Assembly: GCA_039621445.1 (NCBI GenBank)
Contig: CP154956.1
Location: 22,447,158-22,511,157 of the forward strand
Direction of reading: 5' to 3'
Length of the DNA stretch: 64,000 nucleotides
Origin: Euglena gracilis
Lineage: Eukaryota; Euglenida; Euglenophyceae; Euglenales
How positions within the stretch are numbered: position 1 is the first letter of the stretch; each line of letters starts with the position of its first letter. The notes below the pieces were generated by a model. It was not told the DNA's origin. It saw only the letters and a program-made list of their open reading frames with translations, and searched no databases. Shown here piece by piece: positions 22,574 to 31,655 of this stretch. The position numbers were made by a program, and so were the translations under genes.

Positions 22574-25500
22574 CATTTTTGTCAAAGTGGCCTTGGCCAC
22601 GGACACTTTGGTTGAAGTGGCCTCGGCTAGGGAAACTTTGTTCAACGTTGCCGTGGCCAGGGACACTCTGGTCAAATTGGCCTTGGCCAGGGACACTGTA
22701 TTCAAATGGCCTGGGCCAGGAACACTTTAGCCAAAGTGGCCTTGACCCGGAACACTTTGGTCAAAGTGGCCTTGGCCACGGACACTTTGGTCAAAGTGGC
22801 CCTGGTCAGGGACACTTTGGTCAAAGTGGCCTTTGCCACGGACACTTTCGTCAAAGTGGCCTCGACAGGAACACTTTGGTCAAGTGGCCTTGGCCAGGGA
22901 CACATTGGTCAAAGAGGCCTTGCAGAGGGCCACTTTTTTCAAATGACCTTCGCCAGGGATACTTTGGCCAAAGTGGCCCTGGCCAGGGACGCTTTGGTCA
23001 GAGTCGCCCTTGCCAGCGACTTTTTTGTAAAAGTGGTCTTGGCCAGGGACACTTTGGTCAAAGTTGCCTTGGCCAGGGATACTTTGGTCAAAGTTGCCTT
23101 GTCCATGGACACTTTGGTTAAAGTGTCCTTGGCCAGGGACACTTCGGTCAAAGTGGCCCTGGCCAGGGACACTTTCGTCAGAGTCGCCTTGCCAGCGAAA
23201 CACTTTGGTAAAAGTGGTCTGGCCAGGGACACTTTGCTCAAATTGCCTTTGGCCCGGGAGACTTCGATCAAAGTGGCCCTGGCCAGGGACACTTTGGTCA
23301 AAGTGGTCCTGGCCAGAGACACTTTGGTCAAAGTGGCCCTTCGCCAGGGACACTATGGTCAAAGTGGCCCTGGACGGGGACACTTTGATCAAAGTGGGCT
23401 TGGCCAGGGACACTTTGGCCAAAGTGGCCCTGGACGGGGACACTTTGGTCAAAGTGGCCTCGGCCAGGCACACTTTGGTCAAAGTGGCCCTGGACAGGGA
23501 CACTGTGGTCATTATTGGCCATGGCCAACGACACTTTGGTCAACGTTGCCTTGACCAGGACAACTTTGGTCAAAGTGGCACTGGCCAGGGACACTTTGGT
23601 CAACGTGGCCCTTGCCAGGGACAGTTTGGTCAAAGTGGTCCTGGACAGGACACTTAGGCCAAAGTCGCCTTGGCCCGGGGCACTTCGGTCAACGTGGCCC
23701 TGGCCAGGGACATTTTTGTCAAAGTGGCCTCGGCCATGGACGCTTTGGTCAAAGTTGCCGTGGCCAGGGACAGTCTGGTCAAGCCTTGGCCAGGGACACT
23801 TTATTCAAATGGCCTGGGCCAGGAACACTTTGGCCAAAGTGGCCTTGACCCGGGCCACTTTTTTCAAAGTAGCCTTGGCCACGGACACTTTCGTCAAAGT
23901 GGCCTCGGTCAGGGACACTTTGGTCAAAGTGGTCCTGGCCAGGGACACATTGGTCAAAGTGGCACTGGCCACGGACGCTTTGGTCGAAGTTGCCTTGGCC
24001 AGGGACACTTTGGTTAAAGTTGCCTTGGCCAGGGACACTTTGGTCAAAGTGGCCTTGGCCAGGGACACTTCGGTCAAAGTGGCCCTGGCCAGGGACACTT
24101 TGGTCAGAGTTGACCTTGCCAGCGACACTTTGGTCAAAGTGGTCTTGGCCAGGGACACTTTGCTCGAATTGCCCCTGGCCGGGGACACTTCAGTCAAAGT
24201 GGCCCTGGCCAGGGACAGTTGGTCAACGTGGTCCTGGCCAGAGACACTTTGGTCAAAGTGGCCCTTCGCCAGGGACACTTTGGTCAAAGTGGCCCCGGAC
24301 GGGGACACTTTGGTCAAAGTGGCCTTGGCCAGGGACACTCTGGTCAACGTGGCCCTGGCCAGGGACACTGTGGTCATTATTGGCCTTGGCCAAGGATACT
24401 TTGGTCAAGGTTGCCTTGACCAGGGACAACTTTGGTGACACTGAACTTGGCCAGGGACACTTTGGCGAAGGTTGCCTTGGCCAGGAGCACTTTGGTCAAC
24501 GTGCTCTTAGCCAGGGACACTTTGGTCAAGGTGGCCCTGGCCAGGGAGACTTTGGCCACAGTGGCCTTGGCCAGGGACACTGTAGTCAAATGGCCTGGGC
24601 CTGGAACACTTTGGCCAAAGTGGCCTTGACCCGGGACACCTTGGTCAAAGTGGCCTTGGCCACGGACACTTTCGTCAAAGTGGCCTAGGCCAGGGACGCT
24701 TTGGTCAGATTCGCCCTTGCCAGCGACACAAATTGCCCTTCGTCAGGGACACGTTGATCAAAGTGGCCTTGGCCAGGGACACCTCGTTTAAAGTGGCCCT
24801 GGCCAGGGACACTTTTTTCAAGTGACCTTCGCCAGGGACACTTTGGCCAGAGTGGCCCTGGCCAGGGACACTTTGGTCAAAGTGGCCCTGGCCAGGGAGG
24901 CTTTGGTCAGAGTCGCCCTTGCCAGCGACACTTCTGTTAAAGTGGTCTTGGCCAGGGACACTTTGTTCAAAGTGGCCCTGGCCAGGGACACTTTGATCAA
25001 ATTGGCCTTGGCCAGGGACACATTGGGAAACGTGGCCCTGACCAGTGACGCTTTGGGCAAAGTAGCCCTGGACAGGGACACTTTGGTCAAAGTGGCCTTG
25101 GCCAGGGACACTTTGGTCAAGGCGGCCTTGGCCAGGGACACCTTGGTCAAGGCAGCCTTGGCCAGGGACACTTTCGTCAAAGTGGTCCTGGCCAGGGACA
25201 CTTTGGTCAAAGTGGCCTTGGCCAGGGACACTTTGCTCAAAGTGGCCCTGGACGGGGACACTTTGGTAAAAGTGGCCTTGGACGGGGACACTTTGGTCAA
25301 GGTGACCTTGGCCAGGGACACTTTGGTCAAAGTGGCCTTGGCCAGGGACACTTTGGTCAAAGCGGCCTTGGCCAGGGACAATTTGGTCAAAGTGGCCCTG
25401 GCCATGGACACTTTGGCCGAAGTTGCCTTGGCCAGGACCACTTTGTTCAACGTGGCCCTGGCAAGTGGCATTTTGGTCAAAGTGGCCTTGGCCACGGACG

Positions 25501-26240
25501 CTTTGTTCGAAGTGGCGTCGGCCAGAGAAACTTTGGTCGAAGGTGCAGTGGCCAGGGACACTCTGGTCAAAGTGGCCGGGGCCAGGGAAACTTTATTCAA
25601 ATGGCCTTGGCCAGGAACACTTTGGTCAAAGTGGCCTTGGCCAGGGACACTTTGGTCAAAGTGGCCTTGGCCAGGGACACTTTGGTCAAGTTTGCCTTGG
25701 CCAGGGACACATTCATCAAAGTGGCCTTGGCCAGGGACACTTTGGTCAAAGTGGCCTTGGCCTGGGACACTTTGGTCAAGGAGGCCCTGGCCAGGGACAC
25801 TTTGGTCAAGGTTGCCTTGGCCAGAAAACTTTCGTCAAAGTGCCCTCGGCCAGGGACACTTTGGTCAAAGTGGCCTTGGCCAGGCACACTTTGGTCAAGG
25901 AGGCCTTGGAGAGGGACACTTTTTTCAAAGGACTTTGGCCAAGGACACTTTGGCCAAAGTGGCCTTGGCCAGGCACACTTTGGTCAAGGTTTCCTTGGCC
26001 AGCGACACTTTGGTCAAAGTTGCCTTGGCCAGGGACACTTTGGCCTAAGTGGATAGGCCAGGAACACTGTGGTCAAGGTGGCCTTGGCCAAGGACACTTT
26101 GGTCAACGTTGCCTTGGCCATGGACAGTTTGGTCAAATTGAACTCGGCCAGGGACACTTTGGCCAATGTTGCATGGCCAGGGACACTTTGGTCACCGTGG
26201 ACCTGGCCAGTGACAGTTTGGTCAAAGTGCCCTCGGCCAG
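22574..26240 (+). repeat. Higher-order block C of the 30-bp array
   Basis: This third copy of the block is closest to B. It has lost about 90 bp relative to B near 24805-24818. At its right end it merges into a nearly uniform run of consensus monomers, so the exact boundary near 26240 is approximate. Confidence 0.88.
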
Positions 26241-27323
26241 GGACACTTTGGTCAAAGTGGCCTTGGCCAGGGACACTTTGGTCAAAGTGGCCCTGGCCAG
26301 GGACACTTTGGTCAAAGTGGCCTTGGCCAGGGACACTTTGGTCAAAGTGGCCTTGGCCAGGGACACTTTGGTCAAAGTGGCCTTGGCCAGAGACACTTTG
26401 GTCAAAGTGGCCTTGGCCAGGGACAGTTTGGCCAAAGTGGCCGTGGCCTGGGACACTTTGGTCGAAGTGGCACTGGCCAGGGACACTTTGGTCAAAGTGG
26501 CCTTGGCCACGGACACTTTGGTCAAAGTGGCCTTGGCCAGGGACACTTTGGTCAAAGTGGCCTTGGCCAGGGACACTTTGGTCAAAGTGGCCTTGGCCAG
26601 GGACACTTTGGTCAAAGTGGCCTTGGCCAGGGACACTTTGGTCAAAGTGGCCTTGGCCAGGGACACTTTGGTCAAAGTGGCCTTGGCCAGGGACACTTTG
26701 GTCAAAGTGGCCTTGGCCAGGGACACTTTGGTCAAAGTGGCCTTGGCCAGGGACACTTTGGTCAAAGTGGCCTTGGCCAGGGACACTTTGGTCAAAGTGG
26801 CCTCGGCCAGGAACACTTTGGCCTACGTGGATTGGGCAGGGACACTTTGGTCAAATTGGCTTTGGCCAGGGACACTTTGGTCAAAGTGGCCTTGGCCAGG
26901 GACACTTTGGTCAAAGTGGCCTTGGCCAGGGACACTTTGGTCAAAGTGGCCTTGGCCAGGGACACTTTGGTCAAAGTGGCCTTGGCCAGGGAGACTTTGG
27001 TCAAAGTGGCCTTGGCCAGGGACACTTTGGTCAAAGTGGCCTTGGCCAGGGACACTTTGGTCAAAGTGGCCCCCGCCAGGGACACTTTGCTCAAAGTGGC
27101 CTTGGTCAGGAACACTTTGCTCAAAGTGGCCTTGGTCAGGGACACTTTGGTCAAAGTGGCCTTGGCCAGGGACACTTTGGTCAAAGTGGCCTTGGCCAGG
27201 GACAGTTTGGGTCAAAAGTTTCCCTTGGGCCAGGGACACTTGTCATACGAGAAGTGGCCTTGGCCAGTGGACACTTTTTTGGTCAAGTGGCCTTGGCCAG
27301 GGACCCTTTGGCAAAGTGCAGGT
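26236..27323 (+). repeat. Homogenised run of consensus 30-bp monomers
   Basis: Long stretches here are perfect repeats of one monomer, notably 26521-26800 and 26881-27050. Monomers elsewhere in the array differ by several bases. The run indicates recent local amplification or gene conversion. It ends in divergent, indel-containing monomers (27200-27323) just before the truncated MITE copy. Confidence 0.9.
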
Positions 27324-27810
27324 GTGAGCGACATTTTTCTCCTGGTTGCGTGTTCAACGTATTTTTCTGTCCCCCAGTGGCTGCAATCGCTCGAGGTGTA
27401 CCCGCCCAGCAACGCTTGCCAAATAAAATGGGGAACGTTCAAGATCGGTCAGGCATGGGCAAAATATTCGCTGGCAAAAGCAGAACGGAGGCCGTTCGTT
27501 GCAAATTCTGATAGAATTGTACCCACTGACCAGGTGTTAGTGTTTTCTAATGCAGAGCAATTTTCGCTGTGATTTTCCCCAGGTGCTTGATGCCGGTCGC
27601 CCGTTTTTCAAGGGGCTGGCTGAGCATATACCGGTGAAGAAACTGACATTCAATTGGGATGAGTATAGTGTTCTTTTGGGCACAAACCAGAAGTGGGCTG
27701 GAAGACAGCGTCGGATGCCGACGGAGTGAGAAAATTACGAGAGAAAAAATTATGGCAAAATTTGGGTATTTGACCAAAATTTCTGTCTTCCGTAATTTTT
27801 AGCCGCACTG
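27324..27810 (+). mobile_element. MITE copy 2, left end missing
   Basis: This copy matches 16760-17246 almost perfectly, with the right terminal inverted repeat intact (ending ...GCCGCACTG before TA). The left repeat and flanking AT-rich part are absent. The copy begins exactly at the intron start GTGAGCG, preceded by satellite-derived GGCAAAGTGCAG. The following satellite is the same as after copy 1, so this copy came by segmental duplication and not by transposition. Confidence 0.85.
27378..27729 (+). pseudogene. Second copy of the captured gene fragment
   Basis: Exons are 27378-27533 and 27583-27729, separated by the same 49-bp intron. The single difference I noticed in the exons changes a Trp codon (TGG) to Arg (CGG) in exon 1 (AGCAGAATGG versus AGCAGAACGG). 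The product is unrecognised, as for copy 1. The lack of other changes implies a recent duplication. Confidence 0.75.
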
Positions 27811-28142
27811 TAGGTCAAGCCGGCGTTGGCTAGGGACACTTTAGTCAAAGTGGCCTTGGCCAGGGACACTTTGGTCAACGTGGCCTTGGACAGGGACACT
27901 TTGGTTAAAGTCGCACTGGCCAGGGACACTTTGGTCAAAGTCGCCTAGCCAGTGAGACATTGGTTAAGGTGGCCATGGCCAGGGACACTTTGGTCAAAGT
28001 GGTCTTGGCCAGGAGCACTTCGGTCAAAGTTGCCTTGGCCAGGGACACCTTGGTCAAAGTGGCCTTGGCAAGGGACACTTTGGTCAAAGTTGCCTTGGCC
28101 AGGGACACTTTGGTCAAAGTGGCCCTGGACGGGGACACTTTG
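27811..28142 (+). repeat. 30-bp satellite, left flank of the recombinase-type element
   Basis: Monomers here correspond to 17247-17608, with one or two monomers missing. The array breaks at ACACTTTG (28142), where the inserted element starts, and resumes in phase at 31287. Confidence 0.92.
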
Positions 28143-28588
28143 ATCCGCGAAGCAAGCGAAGACATGGGAATGGACAACACACCCGCTGGTGGGAGGGTGA
28201 GGTCGAGCCAAGAAAGGGTGGAGAGGGCTTGGAGGGCGGAGAGGACACCGCGGATGTAGGAGGAGGCGTGGCCGGCCGCGGCAAGGTGCCCCAGGTAGAG
28301 CGGGACCAAGACCACGAGGTCAGTGTCCGGAGGATAGGTGTGTGAAAAGGAGAGGAGGGAATTGATACGGGAGCAGTACGTGCGTAGGGTGGAGGTGGAC
28401 CAGTGCCATAGGAGGGCGTTTCCTGGCAGGGGGGTGCGGTCGGGCTGTGCGAGGTGGTCTTTGAGCTTAAGTGAGGCTGAGGTGAGGGCGGAGGTGCAAG
28501 GAGGTATTGGTGGGGGGAGGGGGGCAGTTTGGGAGGGGGGAGGGGTATGCTGGGGGGGGGTTGGGTTAGGGGGGTGGGACACAGCGAG
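28143..28588 (-). pseudogene. Tyrosine recombinase N-terminal (core-binding) fragment
   Basis: Directly after the TGA and in the same frame, the sequence is Pro-rich for about 40 codons. It then reads LLWHWSTSTLRTYCSRINSL and continues with YLGHLAAAGHASSYIRGVLS and ALQAL. The S/T-x-x-T-x-x-x-Y helix, the x-Y-L-x-x-L segment and the S-S-Y-I-R-x-x-L-S-A-L helix fit the SAM-like core-binding domain of tyrosine recombinases. The element ends at 28143 before the catalytic R...HxxR...Y part, and the frame runs into satellite. There is no ATG near the start; a GTG lies at 28582. It would be expressed by readthrough, or not at all. Confidence 0.5.
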
Positions 28589-29893
28589 TCATTTGTGGGT
28601 TTGAAGCTTGGGACATTGCCAATGCCAGTGCCTGGAGCCCGGGCATTTGAAGCAATCCTTTGGGGGCGGAGAGGAGGTGGGCCAAAGCGTTCCTTCCCGG
28701 GTTTTGTAATACTCTGTTCCTTGGTGGAACAGGAAAGTTGATGTGCCGTGTGGGGTTCGCCTTTCTTGGGCGGAGGCTCCCATGAGGCAGGCGTCGGAGG
28801 CAGAGAAAGGGGCTGGACTGGACGGGGGCGCATGGGTTGGCTGTTGGGAGGAGGATGAGGAGGAGCGGTGCATGTGGGGTTTGTGTGGATCTGTGGTGAG
28901 TCGTGCGGCCGGTGAGGTGTAAGTGGCGCGGTAGCGAAAATAGGTGGAGATGAGGAGGCGCCAAACGGCGAGAAGGGTGTCGTCCTCGGTCATTCCCGAG
29001 AGGGAGCGCTCCAGGATGTCGCACAAGTCGGTCATCCAGGTCGGTCCGGGGTGGAGGGAGCGGAAAGCAGTGATGTTGGTTGGGGAGAGTGTGGCGGAGA
29101 GGCTTTCAAGGGTTGGGGGAGGTGGGTTTTGTGATGGTGCGGAAAGGGCGGCGACTTGCCGGCGCAGGGCCTCCAGTTCGTCCTCTTGGAAGGTCCACTG
29201 GAGCGCCTCAGGACCACGTTCAAGGGTGGCTCTTGTGAAGAGTTCGTATGCCGAGAGGTATTGGAGGGCGACATCGTGGTCCGGGGGCTGGCTGGGATCG
29301 GGGAAGAGGGAGGCGAACCAATGTTCACCCCAGGAGGCAGAACGGAGGAGAAGGTTTGTTTTGTGGCGGGCGATGTCTGTGGGGTTGACCCCTGTCATGA
29401 AAGGAGTGGCGGCATTTTGAAGGAATTCATGGAAGGAGATGGGCCCGGGGTTCTGTTCAACGTCACCGCAGAGTAGGATGGGGGTGCCGTGTGGCGAAGT
29501 TTGAGGCATGTTAGGGGCGGATATGAGGGCGATGAACACGGGCCAAGGTGCCGGAGGTGCAGGGGAGCCGTCGGGGAAGAGGAAGCAGGGGGTGGTGTGG
29601 ATGGTGATGAGCCTTGTGGCGGCGGTGGTGAGGTCGGTGAACCATTGAGCCTGGCTGAAAGGGAACAGAACCAGCGCGTGCGGTCGTTCGTGCAGGACTT
29701 TTTTGGTGACCAGGGGCAAGAGGTAGAAAGGTGGGTTGATCCAAAGGAAGCCCAGGTGGCTCCAGGTCCTGTTGAGGGCGGAGGAAGCTTCCGAGAAAAA
29801 GTTGGTGGTTTGTGCGTTGCTAGCTGAGGCGAAGAGGTCAAGGTCCGGTGGAGGGAGCGACCAGAAGTCCAGGATGCCCCAGAGGAGGGGGGG
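28589..29893 (-). CDS. Dam-like domain, 2A-like peptide, Gag-like zinc-knuckle protein
   Basis: About 434 codons follow the frame change at the C7 run. The first third has LDLFASASNAQ, FLWINPPF (29726-29737), HALVLFPFSQAQWFTDL and a closing PWPVFIALI. This is the order of blocks in phage Dam-like N6-adenine methyltransferases (Pfam Dam type), with NPPF as the catalytic motif. Next is a 2A-like peptide, then about 280 residues of helical sequence with WTFQEDELEALRRQ. The end has a perfect CX2CX4HX4C knuckle, CFKCPGSRHWHWQC (28613-28654). The frame stops at TGA 28589-28591, but the same frame continues with recombinase-like sequence. I am fairly sure of the knuckle and 2A, less of enzymatic activity. 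Confidence 0.65.
   Translation of the reverse strand, partial: PPLLWGILDFWSLPPPDLDLFASASNAQTTNFFSEASSALNRTWSHLGFLWINPPFYLLPLVTKKVLHERPHALVLFPFSQAQWFTDLTTAATRLITIHTTPCFLFPDGSPAPPAPWPVFIALISAPNMPQTSPHGTPILLCGDVEQNPGPISFHEFLQNAATPFMTGVNPTDIARHKTNLLLRSASWGEHWFASLFPDPSQPPDHDVALQYLSAYELFTRATLERGPEALQWTFQEDELEALRRQVAALSAPSQNPPPPTLESLSATLSPTNITAFRSLHPGPTWMTDLCDILERSLSGMTEDDTLLAVWRLLISTYFRYRATYTSPAARLTTDPHKPHMHRSSSSSSQQPTHAPPSSPAPFSASDACLMGASAQERRTPHGTSTFLFHQGTEYYKTREGTLWPTSSPPPKDCFKCPGSRHWHWQCPKLQTHK
29441..29470 (-). other. 2A-like peptide 2 (GDVEQNPGP)
   Basis: The codons read C-G-D-V-E-Q-N-P-G-P. This matches the full 2A consensus D-(V/I)-E-x-N-P-G-P without deviation, and two leucines precede it, as is common. 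It lies exactly between the Dam-like domain and the Gag-like knuckle region. Co-translational skipping would therefore release the Dam-like protein and start the Gag-like one at Pro. Confidence 0.85.
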
Positions 29894-31197
29894 CGGAAGA
29901 CGAAGTGCCGGCTGGGGGGACCCGGGTTTGGTTGGATGTCTCCGCAGCGGACGACCCAGTTCGGACCCCAGGTGACCTTCCAGAGGGTGAGGCCGTAGTT
30001 CCCAGGGGTGGCAGCCGGGGGAAAGTCATAGTGGTCGTGGCAGGGATTGGGGTCGTGGTGCTCGCCCCTTTTTTGGCATGCCGCCGGGGTGGGGGCGGGG
30101 GTCCTTCGCTCCCACCCATCCAGCATTTTTGGGAGGAGTCCGGCTAGAAGGCAGGCACAGAGGAGGTAGATCATTGATCTGGCAGACTGCAGTCCCATCA
30201 CTGGCGGAGACAGGGCTTTTGCACAGGGTGGGGGGTGGGGGGGGAGGCCGCGGAGCCACTCCGACAGAAAGGTTGTTTGGGCAGGGGGGGGCCGAAGTTT
30301 CGGCAGAATACTTCGCAGGTCTTCCATTTCTTCATCACAAAGGGAAAGGGGATCCAAGCCAGTGGGGGAGGGGGGGGCGACTGAAATGGGGGAGGGGGGT
30401 GCAGAAGGCCCTGGGAGGGGGGGGGTGGGGGTAGCCTGGTTAGGGAGGAAATGATTCCTCAATTGTTTATATAATTCAGCTGTAATTTGGATAGTGGGGG
30501 TGGGGTTGGGAGGTGGTGGTCCAGGGGGGGGGAGGGACATCCCGGCCAACATCCCCACCGCAGGGGCCCACTGGGCCACAGGGGTGGGGAGGGCCGGGGG
30601 GGGAGGGGGAAAGAAGGTGTGGAATGGCAGTGTGTGTGGTAGGTTGGTGTTGATGTAAGTTTGGGTGGGAAGGGGTGGTGCCAATTGTCTTTGCAGGGCC
30701 CGCAGGGCCTCTGTAATTGGGACAATTGGCACCACAGGTGGGGGGGGGGGGGGGGGGGGGGGGGGCACAAAACGGGGATGGCGATTGTAATGGGGAATGT
30801 GCTGGGGATGGGGGCGGTGTTCGTTTACGTCTCCTTTGCTTCCTTGGTTTCCAAACTCCGGGTTCTTCTTGCCAGCGCCAGGGTTTTGCTCCACAGCTTG
30901 GTTGTCGTGCTTCTTGGCTTGCCTTTGGGCTTTTTGCTTGCACACCTTGGTCAAATGTGGCTTTTTCTGGGATTGCTTGATTCCGGGTAATCGAACTCGG
31001 AGGGGGGCTGGTGCCAGCGCTTGCTTCAGCCGCCTTGCTCGACGCTTCTGGCTCCTGGTTTGGCCATCCTTTTGCGTGGCTGCCTGCTCTTGTCGCTTTC
31101 TCTCCACAATCTCCTCGATGGTCAGACTGGCGACGCTCGAAATTTCGGATATTGTTGAGAGTTCCTCGCTGTCACTTGACTTTCCAGTTTCAGGCAT
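29887..31197 (-). CDS. Pro-rich N-terminal protein ending in a 2A-like peptide
   Basis: The frame opens with ATG at 31197 (MPETGKSSDSEEL). It has an acidic/Ser start, a helical EEIVERKRQEQ segment, and a strongly basic stretch (residues about 50-120). A poly-Pro run encoded by a 26-G tract follows, then long Pro-rich sequence, a hydrophobic segment (MIYLLCACLLAGLL), and finally CGDIQPNPGP. After that the meaningful frame shifts by one base at a C7 run (29887-29893 on the plus strand). The new frame carries the Dam-like domain. The raw frame itself runs on to 29395 with low-complexity sequence. It resembles a basic nucleic-acid-binding Gag-like N-terminus, but I recognise no family. Confidence 0.5.
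29917..29946 (-). other. 2A-like peptide 1 (GDIQPNPGP)
   Basis: The codons read C-G-D-I-Q-P-N-P-G-P, preceded by Trp/Val-rich WGPNWVVR. The invariant N-P-G-P core and the Gly-Asp-Ile lead match 2A-like ribosome-skipping peptides reported in viruses and retroelements. The usual Glu is Gln here, so activity is less certain. Skipping would separate the Pro-rich N-terminal protein from the Dam-like domain. Confidence 0.65.
30740..30765 (+). repeat. 26-bp poly-G run
   Basis: This is an uninterrupted G tract. On the minus strand it encodes part of a poly-Pro run in the element's first frame. Length polymorphism or assembly error here would shift that frame, and the tract could form G-quadruplexes. 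Confidence 0.95.
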
Positions 31198-31286
31198 CGT
31201 ATTCAGTGTTCTTCCTTCGTGATGCCTTCCTTCGTGATCTTTGATGCCTAATTGCCTGTCTCGGATCTGGCGATCAGAGATCGTAG

Positions 31287-31655
31287 GGTCAAAGTGGCCT
31301 TGGCCGGGGACACTTTGGCCAAAGTGGCCTTGGCCAGGTCCACTTTGGTCAAAGTGGCCTTGGCCCGGGACACTTTGGTCAAAGTGGCCTTTGCCCGGGA
31401 CACTTTGGTCAAAGTGGCTTTGGCCAGGGACACTTTGGCCTAAGTGGAATGGCCAGGGACACTTTGGTCAAGGTGGCCTTGGCCAGGGACACTTTGGTCA
31501 AAGTGTCCTTGGCCAGGGACACTTTGGTCACAGTGGCCTTGGCCCGAGACACTTTGGTCGCAAGGGAAACTTTGGTCAAAGTGGCCCTGGCCAGGGACCC
31601 TTTGCTCAAAGTGGCATAGTGGTTTGGCCAGGGACACTTTGGTCAAAGTGGCCTT
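31287..31655 (+). repeat. 30-bp satellite, right flank of the inserted element
   Basis: Monomers match 17609-18057 in order. A deletion of about 100 bp near 31615 joins GGCATAG to TGGTTTGGCC. The array runs directly into the Gypsy fragment. Confidence 0.92.

Larger units (their letters stand above)
28143..31286 (-). mobile_element. Truncated tyrosine-recombinase (DIRS-like) element
   Basis: This 3.1-kb non-satellite insertion has all coding content on the minus strand. In reading order it has a Lys/Arg-rich then Pro-rich region, 2A-like peptide 1, a Dam-like domain, 2A-like peptide 2, an alpha-helical Gag-like region with a CCHC knuckle, a TGA, and the N-terminal half of a tyrosine recombinase. 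DIRS-type elements are known to combine Gag, a Dam-like domain and a tyrosine recombinase. Reverse transcriptase and the recombinase catalytic domain are missing, so the copy is incomplete. Comparison with the duplicated empty site (17608/17609) shows a clean insertion without a visible target duplication. Confidence 0.7.

Noticed and set aside
9253-27323. Long open frames of the types DTLVKVALAR, GHFGQSGLGQ, TLWSKWPWPG and SLAKATLTKV in the 30-bp array
   Set aside because: Five of six frames of the 30-bp monomer are open, so these are shadows of the satellite. There is no codon-position bias in the substitutions that I can see.
28338-29476. Plus-strand open frames across the DIRS-like element
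   Set aside because: They are complements of the Pro-rich minus-strand coding sequence (Gly/Glu/Arg-rich), without motifs, while the minus strand carries 2A, NPPF and CCHC motifs.
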